Of a stretch of 64,000 nucleotides of DNA, positions 24,780-33,811 are shown piece by piece. Numbering within the stretch: the first letter of the stretch is position 1; each line of letters begins with the position of its first letter. The notes under the pieces were generated by a model that was given only the letters and a program-made list of their open reading frames with translations, ran no database searches and was not told the origin of the DNA. The stretch lies in assembly GCA_016790165.1 (NCBI GenBank), contig JAEUPL010000008.1:62001-126000 (forward strand), written 5' to 3'. Origin of the DNA: Burkholderiales bacterium. Its GTDB lineage: Bacteria; Pseudomonadota; Gammaproteobacteria; Burkholderiales; Casimicrobiaceae. The position numbers and the translations under genes are program-made.

Positions 24780-27700
24780 GTGGAACTGACGCTGCAATCG
24801 ATGAAAACGCTGTCCGAGCTGATGGACCGCGCGCTGGAGCTCGACGGTGCCGAGCGCACGCGGTGGTTACATGAACTCGCCACCGGACCGCACGCCGCGC
24901 TGCATCCCGTCATCGCCGACCTGCTGGCGCGTGGTGTCGACATGCGGACCGCCTTCATGCAGCGACCGTCGCTGTCGTTGCCGGCGAGTGCCGCTGCGGC
25001 GCCCTCCCCCCTCGCCGAAGGCTCGCGAGTTGGTCCGTACGTGCTCAAGCGGGAACTGGGGCGGGGCGGCATGGGCGCCGTCTGGCTCGCCGCGAGAGAC
25101 GACGGCGTGTTGACGCGCGAGGTGGCGCTGAAGCTGCCCGCGCTCCTGGTGAGCGAGGCGCTGGGGCAGCGATTCGACCGCGAACGCGACATCCTGGCCG
25201 GTCTGGTGCATCCACACATCGCCCGGCTCTACGATGCGGGCGTCAGTGCCGAGGGGCGTCCGTACCTCGCGCTGGAGTACGTTGCAGGTGCTGCCATCAC
25301 CGCGTACGCCGATGCCACGCGGCTGGATGTCCGGCAACGCCTCGCGCTCTTCCAGCAAGTGGCTGCCGCGGTGCAGTACGCCCACGCCCGCCTCGTGGTG
25401 CACCGGGACCTGAAGCCCGCCAATATCCTCGTGAGCGCGGATGGGCAAGTCCATTTGCTCGACTTCGGTATCGCCAAACTGCTCGACGACCCCGGCGAAC
25501 GTGCCGCCGAGACCGAACTCACGATGCTCGCGGGCCGCGCGTTGACGCTTGATTTCGCGAGCCCGGAGCAGGTTGCTGGCGAGCCGATCGGTACCGCCAG
25601 TGATGTGTACGCGCTGGGCGTCGTGTTGTACCTGCTCCTCTGCGGCAGCAAACCGCATCGCCCGACGCGTGACACCCGCGCCGCGCTCGAAGAGGCCATC
25701 CTGACCCTGGACGCGCCGCGCATGAGCGAGGTGGCCGCGCAGGCTGACTCCCCGACCCTGAGTGCGCGCAGCACATCGGCGCGCGTGCTGGCGCGCACGC
25801 TGGCGGGCGACCTCGACACCATCGTTGGCAAGTGCCTCAAGAAGTCGCCGGATGACCGCTACGGTACCGTCGCGGAACTGTCCGCCGACATCCAGCGTTA
25901 CCTTGAGGGCCAGCCGGTGAGTGCTCGACCCGATTCGTTCGGCTACCGTGCCAGCAAGTTTGTCCTGCGCAACCGTGGGGCGGTCGCGGCGGGCGGCACC
26001 ATCGCCGCAGCCATTCTGATCGGTTTCGCCGTGGCGCTTTGGCAAACCCAGGTTGCTCGACGCGAAGCGGCGCGTGCCGATGCAGCGGCGCAGATCGCCC
26101 GGGTCGAGAAGGAGCGCGCCGATGCGCAAGCGCTCGCCGCGACAACGCAGCGCGAACGCGCCGACCGCGAGGCAACGCTGGCGCGCGACGCCGCACAGCG
26201 CGCTGATCAGCAGGCCAGTGCCGCAGCACGCGAGGCGGTGCGGGCGGATCGCGAGTCCGTTTTCGCGCGACAGGCGGCGACGCGTGCCGACCACGAAGCG
26301 ACCGTCGCGCGACGTGAACGGGATCGCGGCAACGCCGTGCAGACCTTCCTGATGGATTTATTCGCGGCGAACAGCAATGACCAGAAGAACGCGATCGAGG
26401 TGCGCAATCTCACGGCCAAGCAGTTGCTTGATCGCGGCGCCGACCGGCTGGAGGCGCGCAACGAATTCAGCGACGACGTCAGCGCTGCCTTGTACCGCTT
26501 CTTCGGTGAGCTCTACGAGACGGTGTATGACTACGACCGCGCCGTTCAGATGCACGAACGCGGTGTCAAGACGGCGGCTGCGGCGCATGGCAAGCAATCA
26601 CGCGAATACGCTTTGGCGCTGATGGAATTGGCGTGGGTGCGGCGGGAAAGAAACGGCAACGATCTGGCGCTTGACCTGGTGATGGAGGCCAAGCAGGTGC
26701 TGGCTCGGGTGGCGCCGGGGACCGACGCCTATGCCCAGGCGCTGTATTTCGAAGCAGACTTCGTGCTGTTCAAGGAGCCGCGCCGGGCGGCAGACACAGC
26801 GACCGAGGCGGTGCGCATCCTGCGCCGCTCCGGCGAGACCACACGCCGGCTCGCGTTCGCGCAACGCACGGTCGCCTTTGCCGAGCGCGCACTCGGAGAC
26901 TACGACCGCGCGATCGCGGCGTTTGAAAGCGCCGCGTCGATGTTTGCCACGCTCTATGGTCCGGATGGCAGGGAGGTCGGCTTCACCATGACCATCTTGG
27001 CGGAGTGCTACCGCCAGCAGCTCAAGTTGACCAAGGCGCATGAGCTGGCGACAACAAGTGTCGCCATCATGCGCCCCTATCGCGGTGACCAGATCGATCG
27101 TGAGGTCTCCGGTCAACGCGTGCTGCGCCTGCGCGCCGATCTCGGTGAGACGCACGCTGCGATGGCAGCGGCGGAGGCGGTGGCCGCACGCATCACCGGC
27201 AGTGACGTCGCCGCGACCCGCGCGCGCACCAGCCTTGCTGTGTTGATGGCCGAGATTGCGTCTGCGCAAGGCGACAACGCGCGCGCCGAATCGCTGGCGC
27301 AGCCGCAGCTCGCAACACTGGCCAGCTCGCCGCCACTAACCCGCGCTGCAGTGCTGCTGCGCGTGGCGCGACTTGCGTTGCAACGTGGCGCGGTGGAGGA
27401 GGCCCGGCAGCGGCTTGGCGAGATCGATGACCTTCGTCGCAACAGCGGCTTTCCGTTCGAGTATGTGTTTGCCCAGGCCATCCTCGTCGCGGAGATTGCG
27501 GCCGCGTCAGGCCAGGCGGAGGCGGCGGAGGCGAGCTATCGTGGTTTCGAATCACAGTACGCCACAGCGCCAATCGCATCGGCCATTCGTTTCGGTCTGG
27601 ACATGAGCAAGGTGCGGGCAGCCGCTGCGCTGAAGGCCTGGCCGCGTGTGGTGACACTGGCGCAACCGTGGTTGCAACGCGCCAGCGCCGGTGAGGTGGA

Positions 27701-27869
27701 AATTCCGCAGTCGGCGCGGGGTGAATTGCTGCTGCGTGCCGGCGAAGCGGGGCGGCAGATCGGGCACCCGCAAGCCAGCGCGTGGCTGCGCGATGCGGAG
27801 GCGGTTTTCCAGCGCACCGACGTGGCAAGCAGTCGCCGCTGGCAAGCGGTGCGCTCGCTGCTTCCCTGA
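24780..27869 (+). CDS. Transmembrane Ser/Thr protein kinase with coiled coil and TPR-like C-terminus
   Basis: 1,029 aa from a GTG start (ATG 24801 is possible). The kinase domain is about 86-378: GRGGMG at 94-99, Lys118, HRDLKPAN at 208-215, DFG at 228-230, SPEQ at 261. All catalytic residues are present. One membrane segment (401-421) is followed by about 100 residues of Ala/Arg/Glu heptads (425-525), then helical TPR-like repeats to the end. The topology puts the kinase inside and the repeats outside. Such kinases are commonly paired with the ECF sigma family that follows 48 nt downstream, so it probably controls or senses for that sigma factor. Confidence 0.9.
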   Translation: MELTLQSMKTLSELMDRALELDGAERTRWLHELATGPHAALHPVIADLLARGVDMRTAFMQRPSLSLPASAAAAPSPLAEGSRVGPYVLKRELGRGGMGAVWLAARDDGVLTREVALKLPALLVSEALGQRFDRERDILAGLVHPHIARLYDAGVSAEGRPYLALEYVAGAAITAYADATRLDVRQRLALFQQVAAAVQYAHARLVVHRDLKPANILVSADGQVHLLDFGIAKLLDDPGERAAETELTMLAGRALTLDFASPEQVAGEPIGTASDVYALGVVLYLLLCGSKPHRPTRDTRAALEEAILTLDAPRMSEVAAQADSPTLSARSTSARVLARTLAGDLDTIVGKCLKKSPDDRYGTVAELSADIQRYLEGQPVSARPDSFGYRASKFVLRNRGAVAAGGTIAAAILIGFAVALWQTQVARREAARADAAAQIARVEKERADAQALAATTQRERADREATLARDAAQRADQQASAAAREAVRADRESVFARQAATRADHEATVARRERDRGNAVQTFLMDLFAANSNDQKNAIEVRNLTAKQLLDRGADRLEARNEFSDDVSAALYRFFGELYETVYDYDRAVQMHERGVKTAAAAHGKQSREYALALMELAWVRRERNGNDLALDLVMEAKQVLARVAPGTDAYAQALYFEADFVLFKEPRRAADTATEAVRILRRSGETTRRLAFAQRTVAFAERALGDYDRAIAAFESAASMFATLYGPDGREVGFTMTILAECYRQQLKLTKAHELATTSVAIMRPYRGDQIDREVSGQRVLRLRADLGETHAAMAAAEAVAARITGSDVAATRARTSLAVLMAEIASAQGDNARAESLAQPQLATLASSPPLTRAAVLLRVARLALQRGAVEEARQRLGEIDDLRRNSGFPFEYVFAQAILVAEIAAASGQAEAAEASYRGFESQYATAPIASAIRFGLDMSKVRAAAALKAWPRVVTLAQPWLQRASAGEVEIPQSARGELLLRAGEAGRQIGHPQASAWLRDAEAVFQRTDVASSRRWQAVRSLLP

Positions 27870-27917
27870 GTCTGGAGGCAGTACGACGCGCGCCGCTTTC
27901 GTCGTAGCATCACCATC

Positions 27918-28541
27918 ATGAACCAGTCTTCGAACGATGCCGGCGCTGCCGCGGTGGTGACCGCAAGCGACATCACCGCGCTGCTGGGGCGAGTGCAGGC
28001 GGGCGACCGTGACGCCGCCGACATCGCGTTTTCTGCGCTGTACCCGGAGCTGCGTCGCATCGCACACAGCCGCTTGCGGCATGGCGGCGACCGGGTTTCG
28101 CTCGACACCACAGCGCTGGTGCACGACAGCTACCTCCGCTTCGTCCAGGCGAAATCGCTCGATGTGAGCTGTCGCGGTCACTTCCTTGCCTACGCTTCGA
28201 AAGTGATGCGCTCGGTCATTGTCGACATGATCCGCGAAGTGAATGCCGAACGACGCGGCGGTGGGCGCTTCGATCTCACGCTGAACACGGCCATCGCCGA
28301 GGGCGCCGCTGCCGACACCGGCAGCGAAGCGCTGCACGTGCACGACGCGCTGGCCCGACTCGAAGCCGCCGATCCGCGCATGGCGACGGTCGTTGAAATG
28401 CGCTACTTCGGCGGATTCAGCGATCCGGAGATCGCCGACGCGCTCGGGGTGACGGTGCGCACGGTGGGGCGCGACTGGGAAAAGGCGCGGCTCTTTTTGC
28501 ATGCCATGCTGAGCGAAACGGGCCGCCCGCTCGCCGGGTGA
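27918..28541 (+). CDS. ECF sigma factor, kinase-associated (TIGR02999-type)
   Basis: 207 aa. Sigma region 2 is at 18-95 (LLGRVQAGDRDAADIAFSALYPELRRIA; ALVHDSYLRFVQ) and region 4 at 140-195 (MATVVEMRYFGGFSDPEIADALGVTVRTVGRDW, a helix-turn-helix). The phrases match the Acidobacteria-type ECF family, commonly encoded next to TPR-bearing Ser/Thr kinases. No anti-sigma gene is present, which suggests regulation by the upstream kinase. Targets are unknown; neighbouring exported proteins are candidates. Confidence 0.9.
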   Translation: MNQSSNDAGAAAVVTASDITALLGRVQAGDRDAADIAFSALYPELRRIAHSRLRHGGDRVSLDTTALVHDSYLRFVQAKSLDVSCRGHFLAYASKVMRSVIVDMIREVNAERRGGGRFDLTLNTAIAEGAAADTGSEALHVHDALARLEAADPRMATVVEMRYFGGFSDPEIADALGVTVRTVGRDWEKARLFLHAMLSETGRPLAG

Positions 28542-28558
28542 CGCGCCCACCCCGAAAA

Positions 28559-28676
28559 CAGCTTTGCGCCTGAGGCGACCAGCGGGTGGGCTTTGTGCGC
28601 TGTTTTGTCAAGAAGTCGATGGGTGAGTTTTTTCGTCTGAAACGATTGCACAACGGTCTTTCAGCCCAGAAAGCTG
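28559..28676. repeat. 118-bp inverted-repeat element, copy 4
   Basis: It begins CAGCTTTGCGCC, ends CCCAGAAAGCTG, and the centre is GTC|GAT at 28617/28618. The left half carries CGACCAGCGGGTGG and the right half AAACGATTGCACAACGGTCT. More diverged than copy 1, but the same length, ends and centre. It sits between the sigma-factor gene and the convergent acetyltransferase gene. Confidence 0.8.
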
Positions 28677-28693
28677 ATGCTGCCCGCTTGCCA

Positions 28694-29299
28694 TCAGACG
28701 TCTGCGCAAAGACGCAGCGCTGCCACATCGCCGGATACGATCACGGCCAGGTGTCGGGAAATTTTCTCGATCGGCCAGTCCCACCAGCGTATCTCCGCCA
28801 GCGACGCAACGGTTTCCGGCGCGAAACGCTGCTTGAGGACTTTCGCGGGATTGCCCCCCACCACGGCGTACGGCGGCACATCGCCGACCACCACGGATCG
28901 CGACGAGATGATCGCACCGTTGCCCACGGTCACGCCCGGCATGATCAGACTGTCGTAGCCGATCCACACGTCGTGACCGATGACGGTGTCGCCTTTGTAC
29001 GGAAGCTCGCCAGGGAGCGGCGTGACCTGCTCCCAGCCGTTGCCGAATATCTGGAATGGGTAGGTCGAAATGCCGGAAATCTTGTGATTGGCGCCGTTCA
29101 TGATGAACTTCACGCCACGGGCGATCGCGCAAAATTTTCCGATGACCAGCCGGTCGCCGATGAACGGGAAGTGGTAGAGCACATTGCGCTCAAAGTTCTC
29201 CGAGTCCTCGGGGTCGTCGTAGTACGTGTAGTCGCCAATCACGATGTTGGGATTGCTGACCGTGTTCTTGATGAAGCAAATCTGCGGGAAGCCCTTCAT
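28694..29299 (-). CDS. Vat/CatB-type xenobiotic O-acetyltransferase (hexapeptide repeat)
   Basis: 201 aa from ATG 29299, with AGGAGA upstream. Left-handed beta-helix family: YTYYDDPEDSENFERNVLYHF, GKFCAIARGVKFIMNGANH (catalytic His72), STYPFQIFGNGWE, GHDVWIGYDSLIMPGV, VVGGNPAKVLKQRF, WWDWPIEKI. The match to streptogramin A (Vat) and CatB chloramphenicol acetyltransferases is good over the full length. In environmental bacteria such genes are often chromosomal with unknown natural substrate. It is divergent from fabG, with 174 bp between starts. Confidence 0.88.
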   Translation of the reverse strand: MKGFPQICFIKNTVSNPNIVIGDYTYYDDPEDSENFERNVLYHFPFIGDRLVIGKFCAIARGVKFIMNGANHKISGISTYPFQIFGNGWEQVTPLPGELPYKGDTVIGHDVWIGYDSLIMPGVTVGNGAIISSRSVVVGDVPPYAVVGGNPAKVLKQRFAPETVASLAEIRWWDWPIEKISRHLAVIVSGDVAALRLCADV

Positions 29300-29473
29300 C
29301 GGGTGCTTCTCCTGCGGGCTGGGGCCGTTCAAGTGGACTCCTGTCGGTGTGGGTGATGCTGGGCGAGCGGGGCGCGCCGCGCTCATGGTCTAATTCCGGG
29401 ACATTGTGGTCGGACGTTCAACAGCGTAAGCGAGCCTGTGCCGACCCACCTATTCAACACCAAGGAAGCACAC

Positions 29474-30205
29474 ATGCAGGGGAAAGTTGCGTTAGTCACC
29501 GGCGCCACGCGCGGCATCGGCGCCGCGATTGCGCGGACGCTGGCCGAGGCGGGGGCCAAAGTGGTGGGCACTGCCACCACGGCCGACGGTGCGGCACGCA
29601 TCACGGCGGCGCTGGCCGGGCTTGGCGGACGCGGCATCGTGCTCAACGTGACTGACGCGGCGGCCATTGATGCCGCCCTCAAGGACATCGAGGCGAACGA
29701 AGGCGCGGTCGCGCTGCTGGTCAACAACGCCGGCATCACGCGCGACACGCTGCTCATGCGAATGAAGGACGAAGACTGGGACGCCGTGCTCGACACCAAT
29801 CTCAAGAGCGTATTCCGGCTGTCGCGCGCCGTGAGCCGCGCCATGATGAAGGCGCGCTTCGGACGCATCGTCAACATTGGCTCGGTCGTGGGCTCGATGG
29901 GCAATGCCGGGCAGGTGAACTACGCCGCCGCGAAGGCCGGGCTGATTGGCATGACCAAGTCGCTCGCGGCGGAACTGGGCTCGCGCGGCATCACCGTGAA
30001 TCTCGTCGCACCCGGCTTCATTGACACCGATATGACGCAAGCGCTGCCCGAAGCGCAGCGTACGAAACTCATCGAAATGATTCCGGCCGGGCGACTGGGC
30101 ACGCCTGACGACATCGCGCACGCGGTGCAATTTCTCTGCAGTGACCAGGCCGGTTATGTGACCGGCACGACCCTGCATGTCAATGGCGGGATGTACTTCT
30201 CGTAA
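29474..30205 (+). CDS. fabG: 3-oxoacyl-ACP reductase FabG
   Basis: 243 aa from ATG 29474, with AAGGA upstream. NADPH-dependent SDR of fatty-acid elongation: TGATRGIG at 9-16, NNAG at 84-87, catalytic Ser137, Tyr150 and Lys154 (NYAAAKAG), with the C-terminal GGMYFS. It resumes the fab operon after the inserted block and is followed by acpP after 138 nt, which contain a TAAAAT -10-like box near 30280. Confidence 0.96.
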   Translation: MQGKVALVTGATRGIGAAIARTLAEAGAKVVGTATTADGAARITAALAGLGGRGIVLNVTDAAAIDAALKDIEANEGAVALLVNNAGITRDTLLMRMKDEDWDAVLDTNLKSVFRLSRAVSRAMMKARFGRIVNIGSVVGSMGNAGQVNYAAAKAGLIGMTKSLAAELGSRGITVNLVAPGFIDTDMTQALPEAQRTKLIEMIPAGRLGTPDDIAHAVQFLCSDQAGYVTGTTLHVNGGMYFS

Positions 30206-30343
30206 ATTCGCAGCAGATCGCGCGATTTGGGCGCCGATGTCGGACTAGAGCGCGGTGTCAAAATGAGGCGATTCCTTTGCTAAAATGCTTGCCACAGCGG
30301 TGTTCCGCCGCGTTAAATTTGAAGGATCCATCAAGGATTTGCC

Positions 30344-30580
30344 ATGAGTGATATCGAAGCCCGCGTTAAGAAAATCGTTGCCGACCAATTGGGCGTGGCG
30401 GAAGCGGACATCAAGAACGAATCGTCTTTTGTGGATGACCTCGGCGCCGACTCGCTCGACACCGTTGAGCTCGTGATGGCGCTCGAAGAGGAATTCGGTA
30501 CCGAGATTCCGGACGAAGAGGCCGAGAAGATTACGACCGTGCAAGCTGCGATTGATTACATCAACACGCACAAGAAGTAA
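30344..30580 (+). CDS. acpP: Acyl carrier protein
   Basis: 78 aa, acidic. The phosphopantetheine serine is Ser37 in GADSLDTVE. Starts [18 protein letters not shown] as in other proteobacterial ACPs. It carries acyl chains for FabD, FabF, FabG, FabH and PlsX. AAGGATTTGCC precedes the ATG. A strong terminator follows at 30636, so acpP may be expressed more than fabF. Confidence 0.98.
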   Translation: MSDIEARVKKIVADQLGVAEADIKNESSFVDDLGADSLDTVELVMALEEEFGTEIPDEEAEKITTVQAAIDYINTHKK

Positions 30581-30635
30581 GCCTCTGGTCACCGCCCGAG
30601 AGCGCAGCGAACGGCAGCCGAATGGCTGCCCACCC

Positions 30636-30662
30636 AAAGGCGGCCCGCGTGCCGCCTTTTTT
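30636..30662 (+). terminator. Intrinsic terminator after acpP
   Basis: AAAGGCGGC, loop CCGCGT, GCCGCCTTT followed by TTT. A 9-bp stem with a T-run, between acpP and fabF, so it probably attenuates fabF relative to acpP. Confidence 0.85.
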
Positions 30663-30782
30663 GTGTCGCGCACCGGTTCGCTCGACGGCTCCGCGCCACG
30701 GCAACGTGGGCAATTGCGTTCGCGGCGTGCCGGGCGCAACGCCTCCCGGACGGACAGGAATTTTTGAAAGAACCTTTCATCC

Positions 30783-32027
30783 ATGACAGCTAGATCGCGT
30801 CGCGTCGTTGTTACCGGGCTGGGCATCGTCAGCCCCGTCGGCATTGGCGTCGCCACCGCCTGGGATTCGATCGTCAACGGCCGCTCCGGAATTGGCCCGA
30901 TCACGCGTTTTGACGCGACGGCGTTCAACACACGCATTGCTGGCGAGGTCAAGGGGTTTGAGGCAGGCCAGTACATGTCGCCCAAAGAAGTGCGTCGGTA
31001 CGATGCCTTCATCCATTACGGCATCGCGGCGGCCAAGGAGGCGATGGCCGATGCGGGGTTGACGCCCAATCCGGCCAACCCCGAGCGCTACGGCTTTTCG
31101 ATCGGTTCAGGCATCGGCGGCTTGCCGCTGATCCAGGAGACCGCGAACGCCTACGCTGCGGGCGGTCCGCGCAAGATTTCGCCGTTCTTCATTCCGGGAT
31201 CGATCATCAACATGATCTCGGGCCTGCTGTCGATTGAATATGGCTTTCAGGGGCCGAATCTCGCCGTGGTGACGGCCTGCAGCACCGCGAACCATTCGAT
31301 TGGCGAGAGCATGCGCAAGATCGAATACGGTGACGCCGACGTGATGGTGGTGGGCGGCTCCGAAGGTGCCGTGTGCGAACTGGCGATCGGAGGCTTCAAT
31401 GCCGCACGGGCGATCTCCACGCGCAATGACGACCCCACGGCGGCGAGTCGCCCCTGGGACGTCGACCGCGACGGATTTGTGCTCGGCGAAGGCTCGGGCG
31501 TGCTGGTGATCGAAGAGCTGGAGCACGCCCGCGCGCGCGGCGCGAAAATTTACTGCGAGCTGGTCGGTTACGGCGTGTCGGGGGACGCGTATCACGTGAC
31601 GGCACCCCGCGAAGACGGTGACGGCGCGCGGCGCTGCATGCTGAACGCGCTGCGCAATGCCGCGCTCAACGCCGACGCGGTGCAATACGTGAACGCGCAC
31701 GGTACGTCAACGCCACTGGGCGACGTGGCCGAGGCGACCGCCGTCAAAGCGGCATTTGGCGATCACACCAAGAAGCTCATGGTCAGCTCGACCAAATCGA
31801 TGACGGGTCACCTGCTGGGCGCTGCGGCAGGTATCGAGGCGGTGTTCACCATTCTTGCGATGCATCATGGCGTGATCCCCCCGACGATCAACCTGCACAA
31901 GCAGGACCCGGCGGTCGACCTCGATCTGGTGCCGAATACGGCACGTCAGGCGAACGTCAATGTGGTGATGTCGAATAGCTTCGGTTTCGGCGGCACCAAC
32001 AGCACGCTGGTGTTCAAGCGCCTGTAG
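30783..32027 (+). CDS. fabF: 3-oxoacyl-ACP synthase II FabF
   Basis: 414 aa. Chain-elongating condensing enzyme with Cys166 (TACSTANH), His in NAHGTSTPLGD and His in KSMTGHLLGA, the KAS II triad. The C-terminal NSFGFGGTN is intact. TGAAAG-AAC-CTTTCA, a 6-bp inverted repeat, lies just before the ATG and could sequester the weak ribosome-binding site. Separated from acpP by a terminator, so an own promoter or readthrough is needed. Confidence 0.97.
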   Translation: MTARSRRVVVTGLGIVSPVGIGVATAWDSIVNGRSGIGPITRFDATAFNTRIAGEVKGFEAGQYMSPKEVRRYDAFIHYGIAAAKEAMADAGLTPNPANPERYGFSIGSGIGGLPLIQETANAYAAGGPRKISPFFIPGSIINMISGLLSIEYGFQGPNLAVVTACSTANHSIGESMRKIEYGDADVMVVGGSEGAVCELAIGGFNAARAISTRNDDPTAASRPWDVDRDGFVLGEGSGVLVIEELEHARARGAKIYCELVGYGVSGDAYHVTAPREDGDGARRCMLNALRNAALNADAVQYVNAHGTSTPLGDVAEATAVKAAFGDHTKKLMVSSTKSMTGHLLGAAAGIEAVFTILAMHHGVIPPTINLHKQDPAVDLDLVPNTARQANVNVVMSNSFGFGGTNSTLVFKRL

Positions 32028-32056
32028 TTTGCAGTTGCTCTTGCGCCTGCGGCGCA

Positions 32057-32157
32057 GGACGAAAGACGAAGGACGAATGACGGAAACCAGCATCGCTGCC
32101 CGTCGACCTTCCTCTGTCATCGTCCGTATTTCGTCACTCGTCCTTCGTCTCTCGTCC
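32057..32157. repeat. Long inverted repeat of GACGAAGGACGAATGACG type upstream of lysC
   Basis: The left arm 32057-32082 (GGACGAAAGACGAAGGACGA and on) and the right arm 32132-32157 (CGTCACTCGTCCTTCGTCTC and on) pair over 26 bp with two mismatches. The right arm ends 8 nt before the lysC ATG. A related copy lies upstream of the thiolase gene at 48522. Confidence 0.75.
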
Positions 32158-32165
32158 TCTAAAAA

Positions 32166-33422
32166 ATGTCTCTAGTCGTTCATAAATACGGCGGCACGTC
32201 GATGGGCTCGGTTGAGCGCATCAAGAGCGTCGCCAAACGCGTTGCCAAGTGGCACCGAGCCGGCTATCAGATGGTGGTCGTGCCGTCCGCCATGTCGGGG
32301 GAAACCAACCGTCTGCTGGCCCTGGCCAAAGAAGTCAGCGGCAGCGCCAGCCTGCGCGAGCTCGACATGATTGCCTCGACCGGCGAGCAGGTCTCGGTGG
32401 GACTGCTCGTGATCGCGCTGCAGGCCGAAGGCGTCGATGCCATCAGCTTCTGCGGCTGGCAGGTGCCCATCCGCACCGACGACTCCTACACCAAAGCACG
32501 CATCACCAGCATCGAGGACCAGCGGGTGCGCGACGAGCTGGCCAAAGGCAAGGTCGTGGTGATCACCGGTTTTCAGGGCGTGACGGACGACGGGCATATC
32601 ACCACGCTCGGCCGGGGTGGCTCGGACACCCAGGCGGTCGCCGTCGCGGCGGCACTGAAAGCCGACGAATGCCTGATTTACACCGATGTGGACGCGGTCT
32701 ACACCACCGACCCGCGCGTGGAACCCGATGCCCGCCCGCTGAAGACGGTGACCTTCGAAGAGATGCTCGAAATGGCATCGCTCGGCTCCAAGATTTTGCA
32801 GATTCGTTCTGTCGAATTTGCTGGCAAATACAAAGTCCCTACCCGTGTGCTCACCAGCTTCAGCGATCCGATGATCCCGATCGCCGAAGAAGCGAGCTCG
32901 GGCACGCTGATCAGTTTTGAGGAAGACGAAAACGTGGAACAAGCAGTCATCTCCGGTATTGCCTTCAATCGCGACGAAGCGAAGGTGTCAGTGCTCGGTG
33001 TGCCCGACAAGCCCGGCATCGCCTACGCGATTCTTGGGCCGGTGGCCAAGGCCAACATCGACGTCGACATGATCATCCAGAACGCGGGCGTTGGCGGCAC
33101 CACGGATTTCTCCTTCACGGTGCACCGCAACGAGCTGCAGAAAACACTCGACGTGCTCAAGAACGACGTACAGCCGTCGATTCACGCCAAGGAAGTGACA
33201 GGTGACCCGAAAGTCGCGAAAGTCTCCGTCGTCGGCATTGGCATGCGCTCGCACGTCGGCATCGCCGCGCTGATGTTCGAAACGTTGTCGAAAGAGGGCA
33301 TCAACATCCAGATGATCTCGACGAGCGAAATCAAGATTTCAGTGGTCATCGACGACAAATACATGGAGCTTGCGGTGCGTGCACTGCACCGCGCGTTCGA
33401 ACTGGACAAGGCGGCCGCCTAG
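32166..33422 (+). CDS. lysC: Aspartokinase
   Basis: 418 aa. It phosphorylates aspartate at the entry to Lys/Thr/Met synthesis. The kinase domain starts LVVHKYGGTSMGS, with TRGGSDTQA-like GRGGSDTQAVA near 160 and the C-terminal tandem ACT domains (VSVLGVPDKPGIAYAILGPV; VSVVGIGMRSHVGIAALMFETL). Lys-sensitive class II size. The ATG is preceded by AAAAA with no clear Shine-Dalgarno; an internal start for a beta subunit is conceivable. Regulation may involve the inverted repeat covering the leader. Confidence 0.96.
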   Translation: MSLVVHKYGGTSMGSVERIKSVAKRVAKWHRAGYQMVVVPSAMSGETNRLLALAKEVSGSASLRELDMIASTGEQVSVGLLVIALQAEGVDAISFCGWQVPIRTDDSYTKARITSIEDQRVRDELAKGKVVVITGFQGVTDDGHITTLGRGGSDTQAVAVAAALKADECLIYTDVDAVYTTDPRVEPDARPLKTVTFEEMLEMASLGSKILQIRSVEFAGKYKVPTRVLTSFSDPMIPIAEEASSGTLISFEEDENVEQAVISGIAFNRDEAKVSVLGVPDKPGIAYAILGPVAKANIDVDMIIQNAGVGGTTDFSFTVHRNELQKTLDVLKNDVQPSIHAKEVTGDPKVAKVSVVGIGMRSHVGIAALMFETLSKEGINIQMISTSEIKISVVIDDKYMELAVRALHRAFELDKAAA

Positions 33423-33451
33423 CCCAAAACCGGCTACAATCGATAGCTTAC

Positions 33452-33544
33452 GGAGACGTGACCGAGAGGCCGAAGGTGCTCCCCTGCTAAGGGAGTATGC
33501 GGTGATGAGCTGCATCGAGGGTTCGAATCCCTCCGTCTCCGCCA
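33452..33544 (+). tRNA. tRNA-Ser (GCU)
   Basis: Starts GGAGACG, ends CGTCTCC-G-CCA with encoded CCA. The anticodon arm CTCCC-CTGCTAA-GGGAG gives anticodon GCU. A long variable arm is present, as in Ser tRNAs. TACAAT at 33435-33440 is a plausible -10 box. Confidence 0.96.
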
Positions 33545-33555
33545 GGACAGTAGCA

Positions 33556-33586
33556 AAAACGGGCCTCTCGGGCCCGTTTTCGTTTT
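33556..33586 (+). terminator. Intrinsic terminator after tRNA-Ser
   Basis: AAAACGGGCC, loop TCTCG, GGCCCGTTTT, then CGTTTTC. A 10-bp stem with a T-rich tail 12 nt after the tRNA. Confidence 0.85.
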
Positions 33587-33811
33587 CTACCTTCAAGCAG
33601 TCCGACTGCCAGAGCGTGCGGTGAGGGCAGTGGAGCGGGCAGTTTCACAACTTGCCTGCGACGCGGGCGTGATGCGCGCTGATGATTGATCGTTTTCCCG
33701 GACCGTTGCAGCGGGGAGACCATGCGCCGACATTGCGGCGCGGTCTTGAACGATTATCTTGATACGTTCACAGGCAAACGGCGACATGGCGGAGGCGCGC
33801 CGTCCTGCGGT

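Noticed and set aside
24867-26294. 475-aa minus-strand frame opposite the kinase
   Set aside because: Antisense of a clearly coding kinase domain; composition is Arg/His-rich and no motif is present.
32041-32055. Terminator after fabF (TGCGCC-TGC-GGCGCA)
   Set aside because: A 6-bp stem without T-run; it is part of the leader of the long inverted repeat and too weak to call.
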